Shown here one piece after another: positions 6,594 to 12,576 of a DNA stretch of 18,209 nucleotides (its first letter is position 1; every line of letters begins with the position of its first letter). The notes beneath the pieces are model-generated. The model was not told the DNA's origin and ran no database searches. It was given only the letters and a program-made list of their open reading frames with translations. Position numbers and translations under genes: made by a program. This DNA comes from Candidatus Saccharimonadota bacterium (GTDB lineage Bacteria; Patescibacteriota; Saccharimonadia; Saccharimonadales; Saccharimonadaceae), in NCBI GenBank assembly GCA_003545655.1, contig DODJ01000030.1:1-18209 (forward strand), written 5' to 3'.

Positions 6594-7094
6594 CTATGCT
6601 GTATTTGCACCACCCCACGTAGTAGCGGAGGGGATGCGCCAAATTGCGATACTACCCGTTGGCATAGGGAACGCAAGTGAGGATGAGCATACCGTTAGGT
6701 TGGCAGCAGCAGACCATCCTGAAGTACGTACTACTGTACCGTTTTTGTAGACATAGCCCGCACCTGACTTACTTACGCCACCAAGGGCGATAGTCTGCGT
6801 CGATTTGTTATAGCAATATTGAATAGCATTCGCGTAGTTACCGTACGAGGCGGACGCAAATTTGTTAATAGTTGCAGTAAGCTCATCTGATGTTTCGGGA
6901 TATCGACCATTCTCAACATTAAATGCCTCTAATTTTTTTGCAGAGGCTGCAATTTCAGATTGCACTGTGCTATCATTCGCACGTTCTTGCACTCCTGTAT
7001 AAGCCACAACGGTAATAGCCGCTAAAATGGCAATAACCACAATAACTATCAATAATTCCACAATAGTAAACGCGTTATTTCTCTGGTTTTGCAT
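6594..7094 (-). CDS. Type IV pilin-like protein 4 with Ala at the cleavage site
   Basis: 166 aa from ATG at 7094, which has AAGGAG (7103-7108, minus strand) 8 nt upstream. An in-frame start at 7175 would add 27 residues unlike a prepilin leader and lies in the structured leader. The leader MQNQRNNA precedes FTIVELLIVIVV, so the residue before the cleavage point is Ala instead of Gly, unlike the other four pilins here. The helix runs AILAAITVVAYTGVQERAND. The body contains EAFNVENGRYPET, close to other pilins (alpha1-C then NGxYP), then IQYCYNKSTQ, VYKNGTVVR and a final Ser/Ala-rich region with a second Cys in LTVCSSS. No adhesive domain is recognisable. It converges on tlyA. Confidence 0.88.
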   Translation of the reverse strand: MQNQRNNAFTIVELLIVIVVIAILAAITVVAYTGVQERANDSTVQSEIAASAKKLEAFNVENGRYPETSDELTATINKFASASYGNYANAIQYCYNKSTQTIALGGVSKSGAGYVYKNGTVVRTSGWSAAANLTVCSSSLAFPMPTGSIAIWRIPSATTWGGANTA

Positions 7095-7240
7095 TACACC
7101 CGCTCCTTTATAGTTAACCAGAGGCTTAGTGCTGAATACACAAAACCCGCCGCCAGGCGAGCCGTTAAGCCCCACATCCGTTTCCAGACATGACCAGAGA
7201 AGATACCTGACGACGGGGTCAGTATGCTTCTCTGGTTTTT
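7081..7240 (-). promoter_or_regulatory. Structured 5' leader of pilin 4 with competing stems
   Basis: Read on the minus strand, four related segments occur in order: AACCAGAGAAG (7237-7227), CTTCTCTGGTC (7202-7192), CTCTGGTT (7123-7116) and AACCAGAG (7088-7081, inside the pilin coding region). The first pair forms a long hairpin. The last pair can form an 8-bp stem whose 27-nt loop holds the Shine-Dalgarno (7108-7103) and ATG (7094-7092). Segments 1 and 3, or 2 and 4, can also pair, so the folds are mutually exclusive. A stem between 7166-7171 and 7123-7128 and a GC hairpin at 7148-7159 add structure. It matches no riboswitch class I recognise. A regulatory role is inference. Confidence 0.45.
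7193..7240 (+). terminator. Long hairpin followed by a T-run, likely intrinsic terminator on the plus strand
   Basis: ACCAGAGAAG-ATAC-TGAC (7193-7211, with C7207 bulged) pairs with GTCA-GTAT-CTTCTCTGGT (7218-7236, with G7226 bulged). This is an 18-bp helix with a 6-nt loop, followed by TTTT at 7237-7240 (TTTTT if T7236 is counted). In plus orientation it would stop readthrough from the tlyA operon before the 7408 gene. Read on the minus strand it is also part of the pilin 4 leader, so its main function is uncertain. Confidence 0.55.
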
Positions 7241-7372
7241 CAACCGTGCCTTTCGCTTTTGTTATACAAAGGTTACTCAGGGTAGGTTAGATTGCCTAAT
7301 TGTAACAGCGCATCTGATGATGCTTGTGGCTAGTGTAGCAGATAAAAGCAGAGGATGGCTATAACTACCTGC

Positions 7373-7401
7373 TTCAAAAAAGGTGAACGTACGGGTATAC
7401 T
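7373..7401 (+). promoter_or_regulatory. Promoter of the 7408 gene, predicted leaderless
   Basis: TTCAAA (7373-7378), a 17-bp spacer and TATACT (7396-7401). The ATG at 7408 follows 6 nt after the -10 box, so the transcript should begin at the start codon. No Shine-Dalgarno is seen between the two. Confidence 0.6.
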
Positions 7402-7407
7402 GCCTGT

Positions 7408-7935
7408 ATGGCACATACGCATTTCATCACTCTTGAAAACCAGCCCGATTTTCCTGGTGAGGATTTAACTGAAAAGAATGCGGATATGTTGTCGGGATAT
7501 TACCTCGAACACACCGATGGACTTGATCAAGCAGCTGAGCAATTATTTAATCATCAGCGTGATTTATTCTCGGTGGCGCTACAGGCTTTATGGTTGAGAA
7601 ATGTCGAAGTGCCTAATACCCCGCATCATTATCGTTCGTTTATTCACGGCTTTGCTTCGTATGATTTAATACAAACGCTTGTTAAACAAAAACAATATGA
7701 TGCTGGGCTAGCCATGACGCGCACCGATACACTTTTGATTAATAGCAATTTGCCGACTTTTGTAGAGCTTGCCGATAAAAGTGCATTTTGGCCTTTTGAG
7801 CGCCCAAATTTAGTTCGTACCGTCACTGCGGCTGGCGAGGTGCGGCAAGAATCTGATCAGCAATTACATGCACGTACAATGGGCGCGCATATAGCTTTTA
7901 TGTTGCAGCGTCCCTGGTTTGATGTTGAGGGTTAA
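7408..7935 (+). CDS. Unrecognised soluble protein
   Basis: 175 aa, family not recognised. There is no signal peptide or membrane segment and no cysteine. The composition suggests a mostly helical cytoplasmic protein, with segments such as DQAAEQLFNHQRDLFSVALQALW and ASYDLIQTLVKQKQYDAGLAM. His occurs repeatedly (MAHTHFIT, PHHYRSFIHGF, HARTMGAHIAF), but no known metal-binding pattern is clear. The ORF is credible: it has its own promoter ending 6 nt before ATG, no internal irregularities, and it ends 3 bp from the stop of the convergent pilin 5. Its position between two pilin genes hints at, but does not prove, a link to pili. Confidence 0.75.
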   Translation: MAHTHFITLENQPDFPGEDLTEKNADMLSGYYLEHTDGLDQAAEQLFNHQRDLFSVALQALWLRNVEVPNTPHHYRSFIHGFASYDLIQTLVKQKQYDAGLAMTRTDTLLINSNLPTFVELADKSAFWPFERPNLVRTVTAAGEVRQESDQQLHARTMGAHIAFMLQRPWFDVEG

Positions 7936-7938
7936 GAA

Positions 7939-8799
7939 CTAGTTTGTATACGGTACTACACTATCAGTTTGCGTGACAATAACTCCGTCTACGTCTAACC
8001 GCGACCCGGCAGTCCATGTAATACCCGCGCCACCACTGCGCTGCCAGGTTATGGTCATATTAGTGGCCGAGCCCCCCGGAGCGGTGCCAGTCATACTAAG
8101 GCGTGTCCAGGTGTTAGGAACGAGGGTTGTTGTGGGGCTTGTGACGTAGCTTTGGATAGTACCGCTGGAGTTCTTCCATTCAAGCCGCATAAGCACGGTG
8201 ACGCCAATATTGCTGCGCACATACATAGAACCAGTATAGATTTTTCCGTTTACGATGGGAATGTTGGGATACCAGTTACCGGCAGTTTCGCTACTTGCGC
8301 TGGCATAGCTACTTCGTGCGAAGCCGTTTTCAAATAGCCCTCCGGTGCTCACCCGCGAGAGTACGTTAGCACCCCCAGCATTCCATCCATTGGTATTTGC
8401 TTCGAAACTAGGGTTACCTACCATATTCGCGCAGTTCCCTGCGGTAGGTGACGAATTTTCAGAGGTAACGAAATAATCGGTGGATTGTCGTGAGGCAACA
8501 AGGCAAAAGGCTTTTGGTGCTGTTGTAGAGTCGGTGCGATAAGTGTAGGTAACATCTGGGGTATCGGTGAGTCCGATACTTGAGAGCGCAGTAGGGTAGG
8601 TTTCGTTATTTTCAACCGCATAGGTTTGTATTTTTGTGTAGGCTTGCTTGGCGGAGCTTTGTAGCGAAGATTGTGTGGCGCGGTCTTGAATGCCGGTATA
8701 CGCCACAATCGTAATAGCTGCTAAAATAGCAATCACCACAATTACAATCAATAATTCAACGATTGTAAATCCGGTGCGTTTTTCTTTTACCCACTGCAT
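7939..8799 (-). CDS. Pilin-like protein 5 with C-terminal carbohydrate-binding-like module
   Basis: 286 aa. The leader MQWVKEKRTG precedes FTIVELLIVIVV and the conserved helix ending VAYTGIQDRA. The pilin body to about residue 130 includes AFCLVASRQSTDYFVTSEN and AGNCANMV, aligned with pilin 3 (AYCLQLTQSEKTYFVTRKN, EGFCDGMV). The remaining ~155 residues begin GNPSFEANTNGW and continue with strands such as YTGSMYVRSN, VTVLMRLEW and TRLSMTGTAPGG, ending LDVDGVIVT. That is the pattern of CBM4/9-type galactose-binding-like jelly rolls (NxSFE...GW start, D-D/V strand end). Glycan binding is inferred from the fold. The ATG follows a TGC-TATACT box by 7 nt, and the first four residues match pilin 1 (MQW plus a small residue). 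Confidence 0.9.
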   Translation of the reverse strand: MQWVKEKRTGFTIVELLIVIVVIAILAAITIVAYTGIQDRATQSSLQSSAKQAYTKIQTYAVENNETYPTALSSIGLTDTPDVTYTYRTDSTTAPKAFCLVASRQSTDYFVTSENSSPTAGNCANMVGNPSFEANTNGWNAGGANVLSRVSTGGLFENGFARSSYASASSETAGNWYPNIPIVNGKIYTGSMYVRSNIGVTVLMRLEWKNSSGTIQSYVTSPTTTLVPNTWTRLSMTGTAPGGSATNMTITWQRSGGAGITWTAGSRLDVDGVIVTQTDSVVPYTN

Positions 8800-8806
8800 T
8801 GTATTC

Positions 8807-8815
8807 AGTATAGCA
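8807..8815 (-). promoter_or_regulatory. Extended -10 box of pilin 5, predicted leaderless
   Basis: On the minus strand TATACT (8812-8807) is preceded by TGC, an extended -10, and the ATG begins 7 nt later at 8799. No good -35 is visible at the expected distance, as is common for extended -10 promoters. The sequence from TGC to the fourth codon closely matches the pilin 1 promoter region. Confidence 0.55.
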
Positions 8816-8824
8816 AAGGAAAAG

Positions 8825-9907
8825 TTATTTGCTTACGTTAAAGCGGAATTCCACCACGTCGCCAGGGCGCATAACGTAGTCGCGGCCTTCAGTGCGAAGT
8901 TTTCCGGCGGCTTTGGCGGCTTGTTCAGACCCTGCGGTCATAAGATCGTCGTAGTCGACGATGGCGGCGGCAATGAAACCTTTTTCGAAGTCGGTATGAA
9001 TAACCCCGGCGGCTTGTGGTGCAGTAGCACCTTGGTGAATTGTCCAGGCGCGGACTTCTTTTTGCCCGGCGGTAAGGTAACTCTGAAGGCCAAGTGTATG
9101 GTACGCAACGCGGGCAAGCTGCGATAAGCCTGACTCGTCGACGTCGTACGATTCAAGCAGTTCTTTTGCATCAGCATCAGCTAAGCCACGGAGCTCCTCT
9201 TCAAGTTTTGCGCAAATAAACACGCAACTTGCGGGCGCTACCATATCGGCAAGCTCCTTTTTACGAGCATCATTCCCAAGGGTAAATTCGTCAACGTTAA
9301 ACACATAAATAACAGGTTTGGCGCTGAGAAGCTGCAGGCTTTGTAAAAGCTCGTCGCTTAGGCTGTCAACAGAAGAGGCAAGCGCGCCAGTTTCTAGTGC
9401 CGCTTGAAGCTTTTTAAGGGCCTCGATATCGGCGCGGGCACTGGGGTTTGCTTTTGCCTCACGCTCAAGCTTTGGAAGGTGTTTTTCAACTGTTTGCAGG
9501 TCGGCAAGGATAAGTTCGGTGTTGATAACATCTATATCAGCGAGGGGGTCGACCTTGTCGTTCACATGGGTAACATCGGGGTTTTCAAAAGCCCGAACAA
9601 CATGCACGATAGCATCGCATTCACGAATGTTCGCCAGGAATTTATTACCCAGCCCTTCACCCTTAGAGGCACCAGCAACGAGCCCAGCAATGTCAACAAA
9701 CGTCACCGTAGCAGGAATAACTTTCTCCGCTGAATACATTTTTTGTAGTTCACCTAGGCGTTCGTCCGGTACGGCAATAATGCCAGTGTTCGGCTCAATG
9801 GTCGCAAAGGGGTAATTAGCCGCCAAAATATTGTTGTCGGTGAGGGCGTTAAAAAGGGTAGACTTCCCGACGTTGGGGAGGCCGACGATGCCTATGCTGA
9901 GAGACAT
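8825..9907 (-). CDS. ychF: Ribosome-binding ATPase YchF (OLA1 family)
   Basis: 360 aa, full length. This TRAFAC-class P-loop protein associates with ribosomes and, unlike most relatives, prefers ATP. The P-loop is GLPNVGKST (residues 9-17) and the switch II motif DIAGL (72-76) is followed by GASKGEGLGNKFL, which is diagnostic for YchF. The position of the usual base-specificity motif NKxD reads NVDE (204-207), the substitution that goes with ATP use. A coiled-coil region (~130-175) interrupts the G domain, and a TGS domain closes the protein (~275-358, ending GRDYVMRPGDVVEFRFNV). ATG at 9907 has GGAAAGG about 8 nt upstream. The start region overlaps the dead 3' end of the recombinase remnant. 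Confidence 0.96.
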   Translation of the reverse strand: MSLSIGIVGLPNVGKSTLFNALTDNNILAANYPFATIEPNTGIIAVPDERLGELQKMYSAEKVIPATVTFVDIAGLVAGASKGEGLGNKFLANIRECDAIVHVVRAFENPDVTHVNDKVDPLADIDVINTELILADLQTVEKHLPKLEREAKANPSARADIEALKKLQAALETGALASSVDSLSDELLQSLQLLSAKPVIYVFNVDEFTLGNDARKKELADMVAPASCVFICAKLEEELRGLADADAKELLESYDVDESGLSQLARVAYHTLGLQSYLTAGQKEVRAWTIHQGATAPQAAGVIHTDFEKGFIAAAIVDYDDLMTAGSEQAAKAAGKLRTEGRDYVMRPGDVVEFRFNVSK

Positions 9908-10217
9908 GATTGACCTTTCCGGATGTTGCTAGTACTGGTGTGGGCAAGTGACCCCATATAATTATCTCCTTTGGACTCGCCACAATCTTATCGACTACTC
10001 GCTCAACAATACGTTTCTTTTGTTCGAAGTTGAGGTTACCGATTTTTAGAGTAGCTTTCTGGGCGAGCTGTTCTGTATCTATTTTACCAGTAATACCTCT
10101 GTTTTCCGAAGCTTGAGTGATTTGTTCTTTAATGGAGGTGATTTGTCGCTTGGCTTCATGCATTTTATCCGCAAAGAGGTCTTCTGGAAGAAGGCCTTTT
10201 CCGTACGCATCTTGCAT
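9849..10217 (-). pseudogene. C-terminal remnant of a serine site-specific recombinase
   Basis: The frame gives 122 residues. Residues ~1-92 resemble the C-terminal end of serine recombinases: a coiled-coil segment (DLFADKMHEAKRQITSIKEQI) and then LNFEQKKRIVERVVDKIVASPKEIIIWGHLP, the typical ...F..KR.....VDKI......I...G.LP closing strands. The catalytic resolvase domain, the recombinase domain and the zinc ribbon are all absent. Upstream of ATG 10217 the frame soon meets a stop. The last ~30 residues overlap the ychF start in another frame and do not look recombinase-like. The most likely reading is a degraded mobile-element scar beside the restriction-modification genes. It has a possible ribosome binding site (AAAAGGAA), so expression of the fragment cannot be excluded. 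Confidence 0.65.
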
Positions 10218-10280
10218 GTCTGTGTTATTCCTTTTGCCTATATGATAGCAGATTATTAATTACTGATTAAATTTGAGAAG

Positions 10281-10320
10281 GGGGCCTTGACTTTTAGGTG
10301 CTTAAGCTTCTACAATAGGA
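10281..10320 (+). promoter_or_regulatory. Methyltransferase promoter with an adjacent GGGGCCT site
   Basis: TTGACT (10287-10292), an 18-bp spacer and TACAAT (10311-10316). The ATG is at 10328, so the leader would be only a few bases; AGGA (10317-10320) could act as Shine-Dalgarno only if transcription starts further upstream. GGGGCCT (10281-10287) touches the first base of the -35 box and matches RGGNCCY, the sequence recognised by EcoO109I, which the downstream nuclease resembles. Confidence 0.6.
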
Positions 10321-10327
10321 TGTAGAT

Positions 10328-11716
10328 ATGACGAAGTTTACTTACATAGATTTATTCTCGGGTATCGGAGGGTTTCGGATCGCCTTGGATGAATTGGGCG
10401 GTCAGAGTGTCGGTTTCTCCGAGATAGACAAGCGTGCACTGGAGACCTACAAGACGAACTTTAATGACCCGGAAGGACATGATCTGGGGGATGTTACTAA
10501 GATACAAGAGCTCCCGAATGTCGACTTAGTTGTTGGCGGGGTTCCATGTCAGTCTTGGTCTGTAGCGGGGAAGAAACGAGGTTTCGATGACCCGCGCGGT
10601 AAGCTGTGGTGGGATGCCATACGCGTCATCAAGATGTCGCAGCCGAAGGCATTTATATTCGAGAATGTGAAGGGGCTTATGGATCCACGCAACAGGGCGA
10701 ATCTCGAGCTAATAATTGATAGTTTTGCAGATATTGGGTATAAGGTTCGTTATCAACTACTTAACTCTTTTGATTTCGGTGTACCTCAAAATCGAAGCCG
10801 TATTTTCATCGTAGGCTTCAGGGAAGATATGCTTGAATTTGCTGAGGAATTTAACTATCCCGAGGCTCACTTAGCAGATCGTACGGTCGGAGATCTACTT
10901 GAAGGATTTAAGCTTAAATCAATTTTGAAGCATAAGTTTGATCCACACCTTCTACACGGCAAGATGATTCCACGTTCGCGCAACGCCTTTCAAAAGATTG
11001 ACGAGTTGAATGACTTCTTCATCTTTTGTGACACTCGAAACGGTCATTCAACAATTCACTCATGGGATCTTTATGATACGACGGAGAAGGAAAAGCGTAT
11101 TGGCATGGCAATTATGAGTAATCGCCGCAAGAAGCGTTACGGAGATGCCGACGGTAATCCGATGAGCGTTGACGATATCGCCGAGTTGGTACAAGGAGCG
11201 ACAGCTAAGGATCTAGATAAGCTTGTCGACAAAAGGATTCTCAAAAAGACGCCGGAAGGCAAGTATGATTTACTGAATTCAAAAAATTCTTCTGGTATCG
11301 ATGGCGTATATCGAGTATTCCTGCCAAATTCAGGGATCTTTTCCACGCTTACCGCAACCGGAACTCGTGACTTTATTGCAACCGAATATCTGGACGGGGA
11401 TGACCCAAGTAAGTATAAGCAGCAGTTTATCGACAAGATTTTTAAGCCGAAGAAGTTCCGCCAGGTGTCATCACGTGAAGCTGCGAGGATCCAGGGTTTT
11501 CCAGATACGTTCATATGTCATGATAGTGATTTCAGCGCACAGAAGCAGTTCGGTAACGCTGTTTCGCCCCCTGTCGTAAAGGCTTTGGCTGAAGAGGTCC
11601 TGAAAACGGGCGTGTTTAAGAGTACACTTATGGGTAATGAACACGGAACAGAAGCAGCAAATACTGGAACGAGCGAAGGACTGGATGCGCTCCAGCCTAA
11701 TCTCCAACCATCTTAG
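10328..11716 (+). CDS. DNA (cytosine-5) methyltransferase of a type II restriction-modification system
   Basis: 462 aa. It transfers a methyl group from SAM to carbon 5 of cytosine to protect host sites. Conserved motifs occur in canonical order: motif I IDLFSGIGGFR (7-17), motif IV GGVPCQSWS (70-78) with catalytic Cys74, motif VI FENVKGL (111-117), motif VIII VPQNRSRIFIVGF (152-164), and motifs IX-X REAARIQGFPDTF with FGNAVSPPVVKALA near the C-terminus. The region from ~165 to ~370 holds the variable target-recognition domain. It is somewhat long for the family, with an insertion (KKRYGDADGNPMSVDDIAEL) that may belong to target recognition. Its 3' end overlaps the nuclease gene by 80 nt in another frame. 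The specificity is not readable from the protein itself. Confidence 0.95.
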   Translation: MTKFTYIDLFSGIGGFRIALDELGGQSVGFSEIDKRALETYKTNFNDPEGHDLGDVTKIQELPNVDLVVGGVPCQSWSVAGKKRGFDDPRGKLWWDAIRVIKMSQPKAFIFENVKGLMDPRNRANLELIIDSFADIGYKVRYQLLNSFDFGVPQNRSRIFIVGFREDMLEFAEEFNYPEAHLADRTVGDLLEGFKLKSILKHKFDPHLLHGKMIPRSRNAFQKIDELNDFFIFCDTRNGHSTIHSWDLYDTTEKEKRIGMAIMSNRRKKRYGDADGNPMSVDDIAELVQGATAKDLDKLVDKRILKKTPEGKYDLLNSKNSSGIDGVYRVFLPNSGIFSTLTATGTRDFIATEYLDGDDPSKYKQQFIDKIFKPKKFRQVSSREAARIQGFPDTFICHDSDFSAQKQFGNAVSPPVVKALAEEVLKTGVFKSTLMGNEHGTEAANTGTSEGLDALQPNLQPS

Positions 11717-12368
11717 TAATACCAAGAAGCTTAATAAGTTAAGCGAGTTTAAGATTAATCCATTTTTATGGCCGTATCTAGCAAGCTACTATAAAGGGAA
11801 TACTGACTATCGATCTCTAGCGGAAGTGCTTGTTTTGCCTCGCATCCTGGGCACTTCGATCTCTACGACATTTGGTAATGAAGCGCAGAGATTCGTTAGT
11901 ACGCTGTTTGCCGGTAGCACCGGTTCTGTAGTGTCTGGAATTGACATTGAGTTCATAGATGCAGTTGATGGAAGGAAGAAATACTGTCAACTTAAAGCAG
12001 GGCCAAGCAGCCTTAACAAGGATGACGTCACCACAATCAGTGATCACTTTAAGGCGGTGAAAAATCTTGCCCGTACAAACAGCCTACCTCTACAACACGA
12101 TGACCTCGTGTTGGGAGTGCTGTATGGGGAGCCGGCTGAAATGAATGCAAATATCAAGACTGTCGCCAAGGACTACATACTTTACGCAGGCAAAGAGTTT
12201 TGGTTCAGATTCACTGGCGATGAAAACTTTTACGAAGATCTTGCGCTTGCCATGGCTGAAGTAGCCGAAGAGGTAGATGTACGTGAAGTCATTGAAACTA
12301 CTATTAGTGAACTTGCCGAAGAGATTATCCAGAAGTATCCAGAGATCTCCAAGTCTAAGAAGATGTAA
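11637..12368 (+). CDS. Type II restriction endonuclease, EcoO109I-like
   Basis: 243 aa. From memory of the EcoO109I sequence (recognition RGGNCCY), the following blocks correspond in order: the N-terminus (MNTEQKQQILERAKDW), INPFLWPYL, the TFGNEAQRF helix, YCQLKAG, VLGVLYGE and LYAGKEFWFRF. The likely PD-(D/E)XK centre is Asp103 (GIDIEF) with Gln118-x-Lys120 (QLKAG), a non-canonical residue before the Lys. A helical, Glu-rich C-terminus follows. I keep ATG 11637, inside the methyltransferase, because the N-terminus aligns; ATG 11685 is the alternative. The position directly after a 5-methylcytosine methyltransferase supports the assignment. Specificity is inferred from the resemblance only and needs an alignment. 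Confidence 0.8.
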   Translation: MNTEQKQQILERAKDWMRSSLISNHLSNTKKLNKLSEFKINPFLWPYLASYYKGNTDYRSLAEVLVLPRILGTSISTTFGNEAQRFVSTLFAGSTGSVVSGIDIEFIDAVDGRKKYCQLKAGPSSLNKDDVTTISDHFKAVKNLARTNSLPLQHDDLVLGVLYGEPAEMNANIKTVAKDYILYAGKEFWFRFTGDENFYEDLALAMAEVAEEVDVREVIETTISELAEEIIQKYPEISKSKKM

Positions 12369-12512
12369 GAAGCCTTATGGATTCGCTTGAATAGCCTCGT
12401 CTGATTGTCTTTGCGGGCATTAAGATTTTTATATCGAATGGTATAGCTAGATCCTCACCATACCTATGCTTAAACTCATATATCACCATTGTACCACAAC
12501 AGGGGTAGTATA

Positions 12513-12541
12513 TTGACAAAAGTGCCAAAATTTGCTATTAT
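12513..12541 (+). promoter_or_regulatory. Promoter of the diacylglycerol-kinase-like gene
   Basis: TTGACA (perfect, 12513-12518), a 17-bp spacer and TATTAT (12536-12541), preceded by TGC (extended -10). It is the strongest consensus match in the window. Transcription from about 12548 leaves a ~29-nt A/T-rich leader without a clear Shine-Dalgarno. A second -10-like TATACT abuts the ATG and is too close to use. Confidence 0.75.
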
Positions 12542-12576
12542 ATTAATAACTACAGTATAAACAAAAAGCCTATACT

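Larger units (their letters stand above)
7095..7407. other. Divergent intergenic region between pilin 4 and the 7408 gene
   Basis: 313 bp with no coding sequence that I can support. It holds, left to right, the ribosome binding site and structured leader of pilin 4, the long hairpin with T-run at 7193-7240, a region at 7271-7308 with two nested short inverted repeats (GTTAC/GTAAC around TTAG/CTAA), and the promoter of the 7408 gene at 7373-7401. I could not place a convincing minus-strand promoter for pilin 4. A tRNA, tmRNA or RNase P signature was looked for and not found. Confidence 0.6.

Noticed and set aside
7095..7175. Upstream in-frame extension of pilin 4 to position 7175
   Set aside because: The added 27 residues do not resemble a prepilin leader, and the start at 7094 has a good AAGGAG at the right distance.
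7287..7300. TAGATTGCCTAATT occurs here and again near 13159-13172
   Set aside because: A single 14-base match, one copy intergenic and one inside the DagK-like gene, with no flanking similarity; likely chance.
7100..7330. Structured region considered as tmRNA, RNase P RNA, SRP RNA or a known riboswitch
   Set aside because: None of the conserved core sequences I looked for is present; only the pairing pattern supports a regulatory role.
8690..9127. Plus-strand frame of 145 residues opposite pilin 5 and ychF
   Set aside because: Antisense to two well-supported genes. Its hydrophobic N-terminus is simply the reverse reading of the conserved pilin segment, and the same artefact appears opposite the other pilins (for example near 1965-2147 and 2358-2609).
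12355..12489. Minus-strand frame of 44 residues downstream of the nuclease gene (starts MVIYEFKHRYGED, ends LLTSS)
   Set aside because: The composition looks protein-like, but it is short, overlaps the nuclease 3' end, has no clear ribosome binding site and matches nothing I recognise. It might be a gene fragment.
12571..12576. TATACT immediately before ATG 12577 as a -10 box
   Set aside because: A -10 box cannot abut the start codon of its own transcript; the TTGACA/TATTAT promoter at 12513-12541 is far better.
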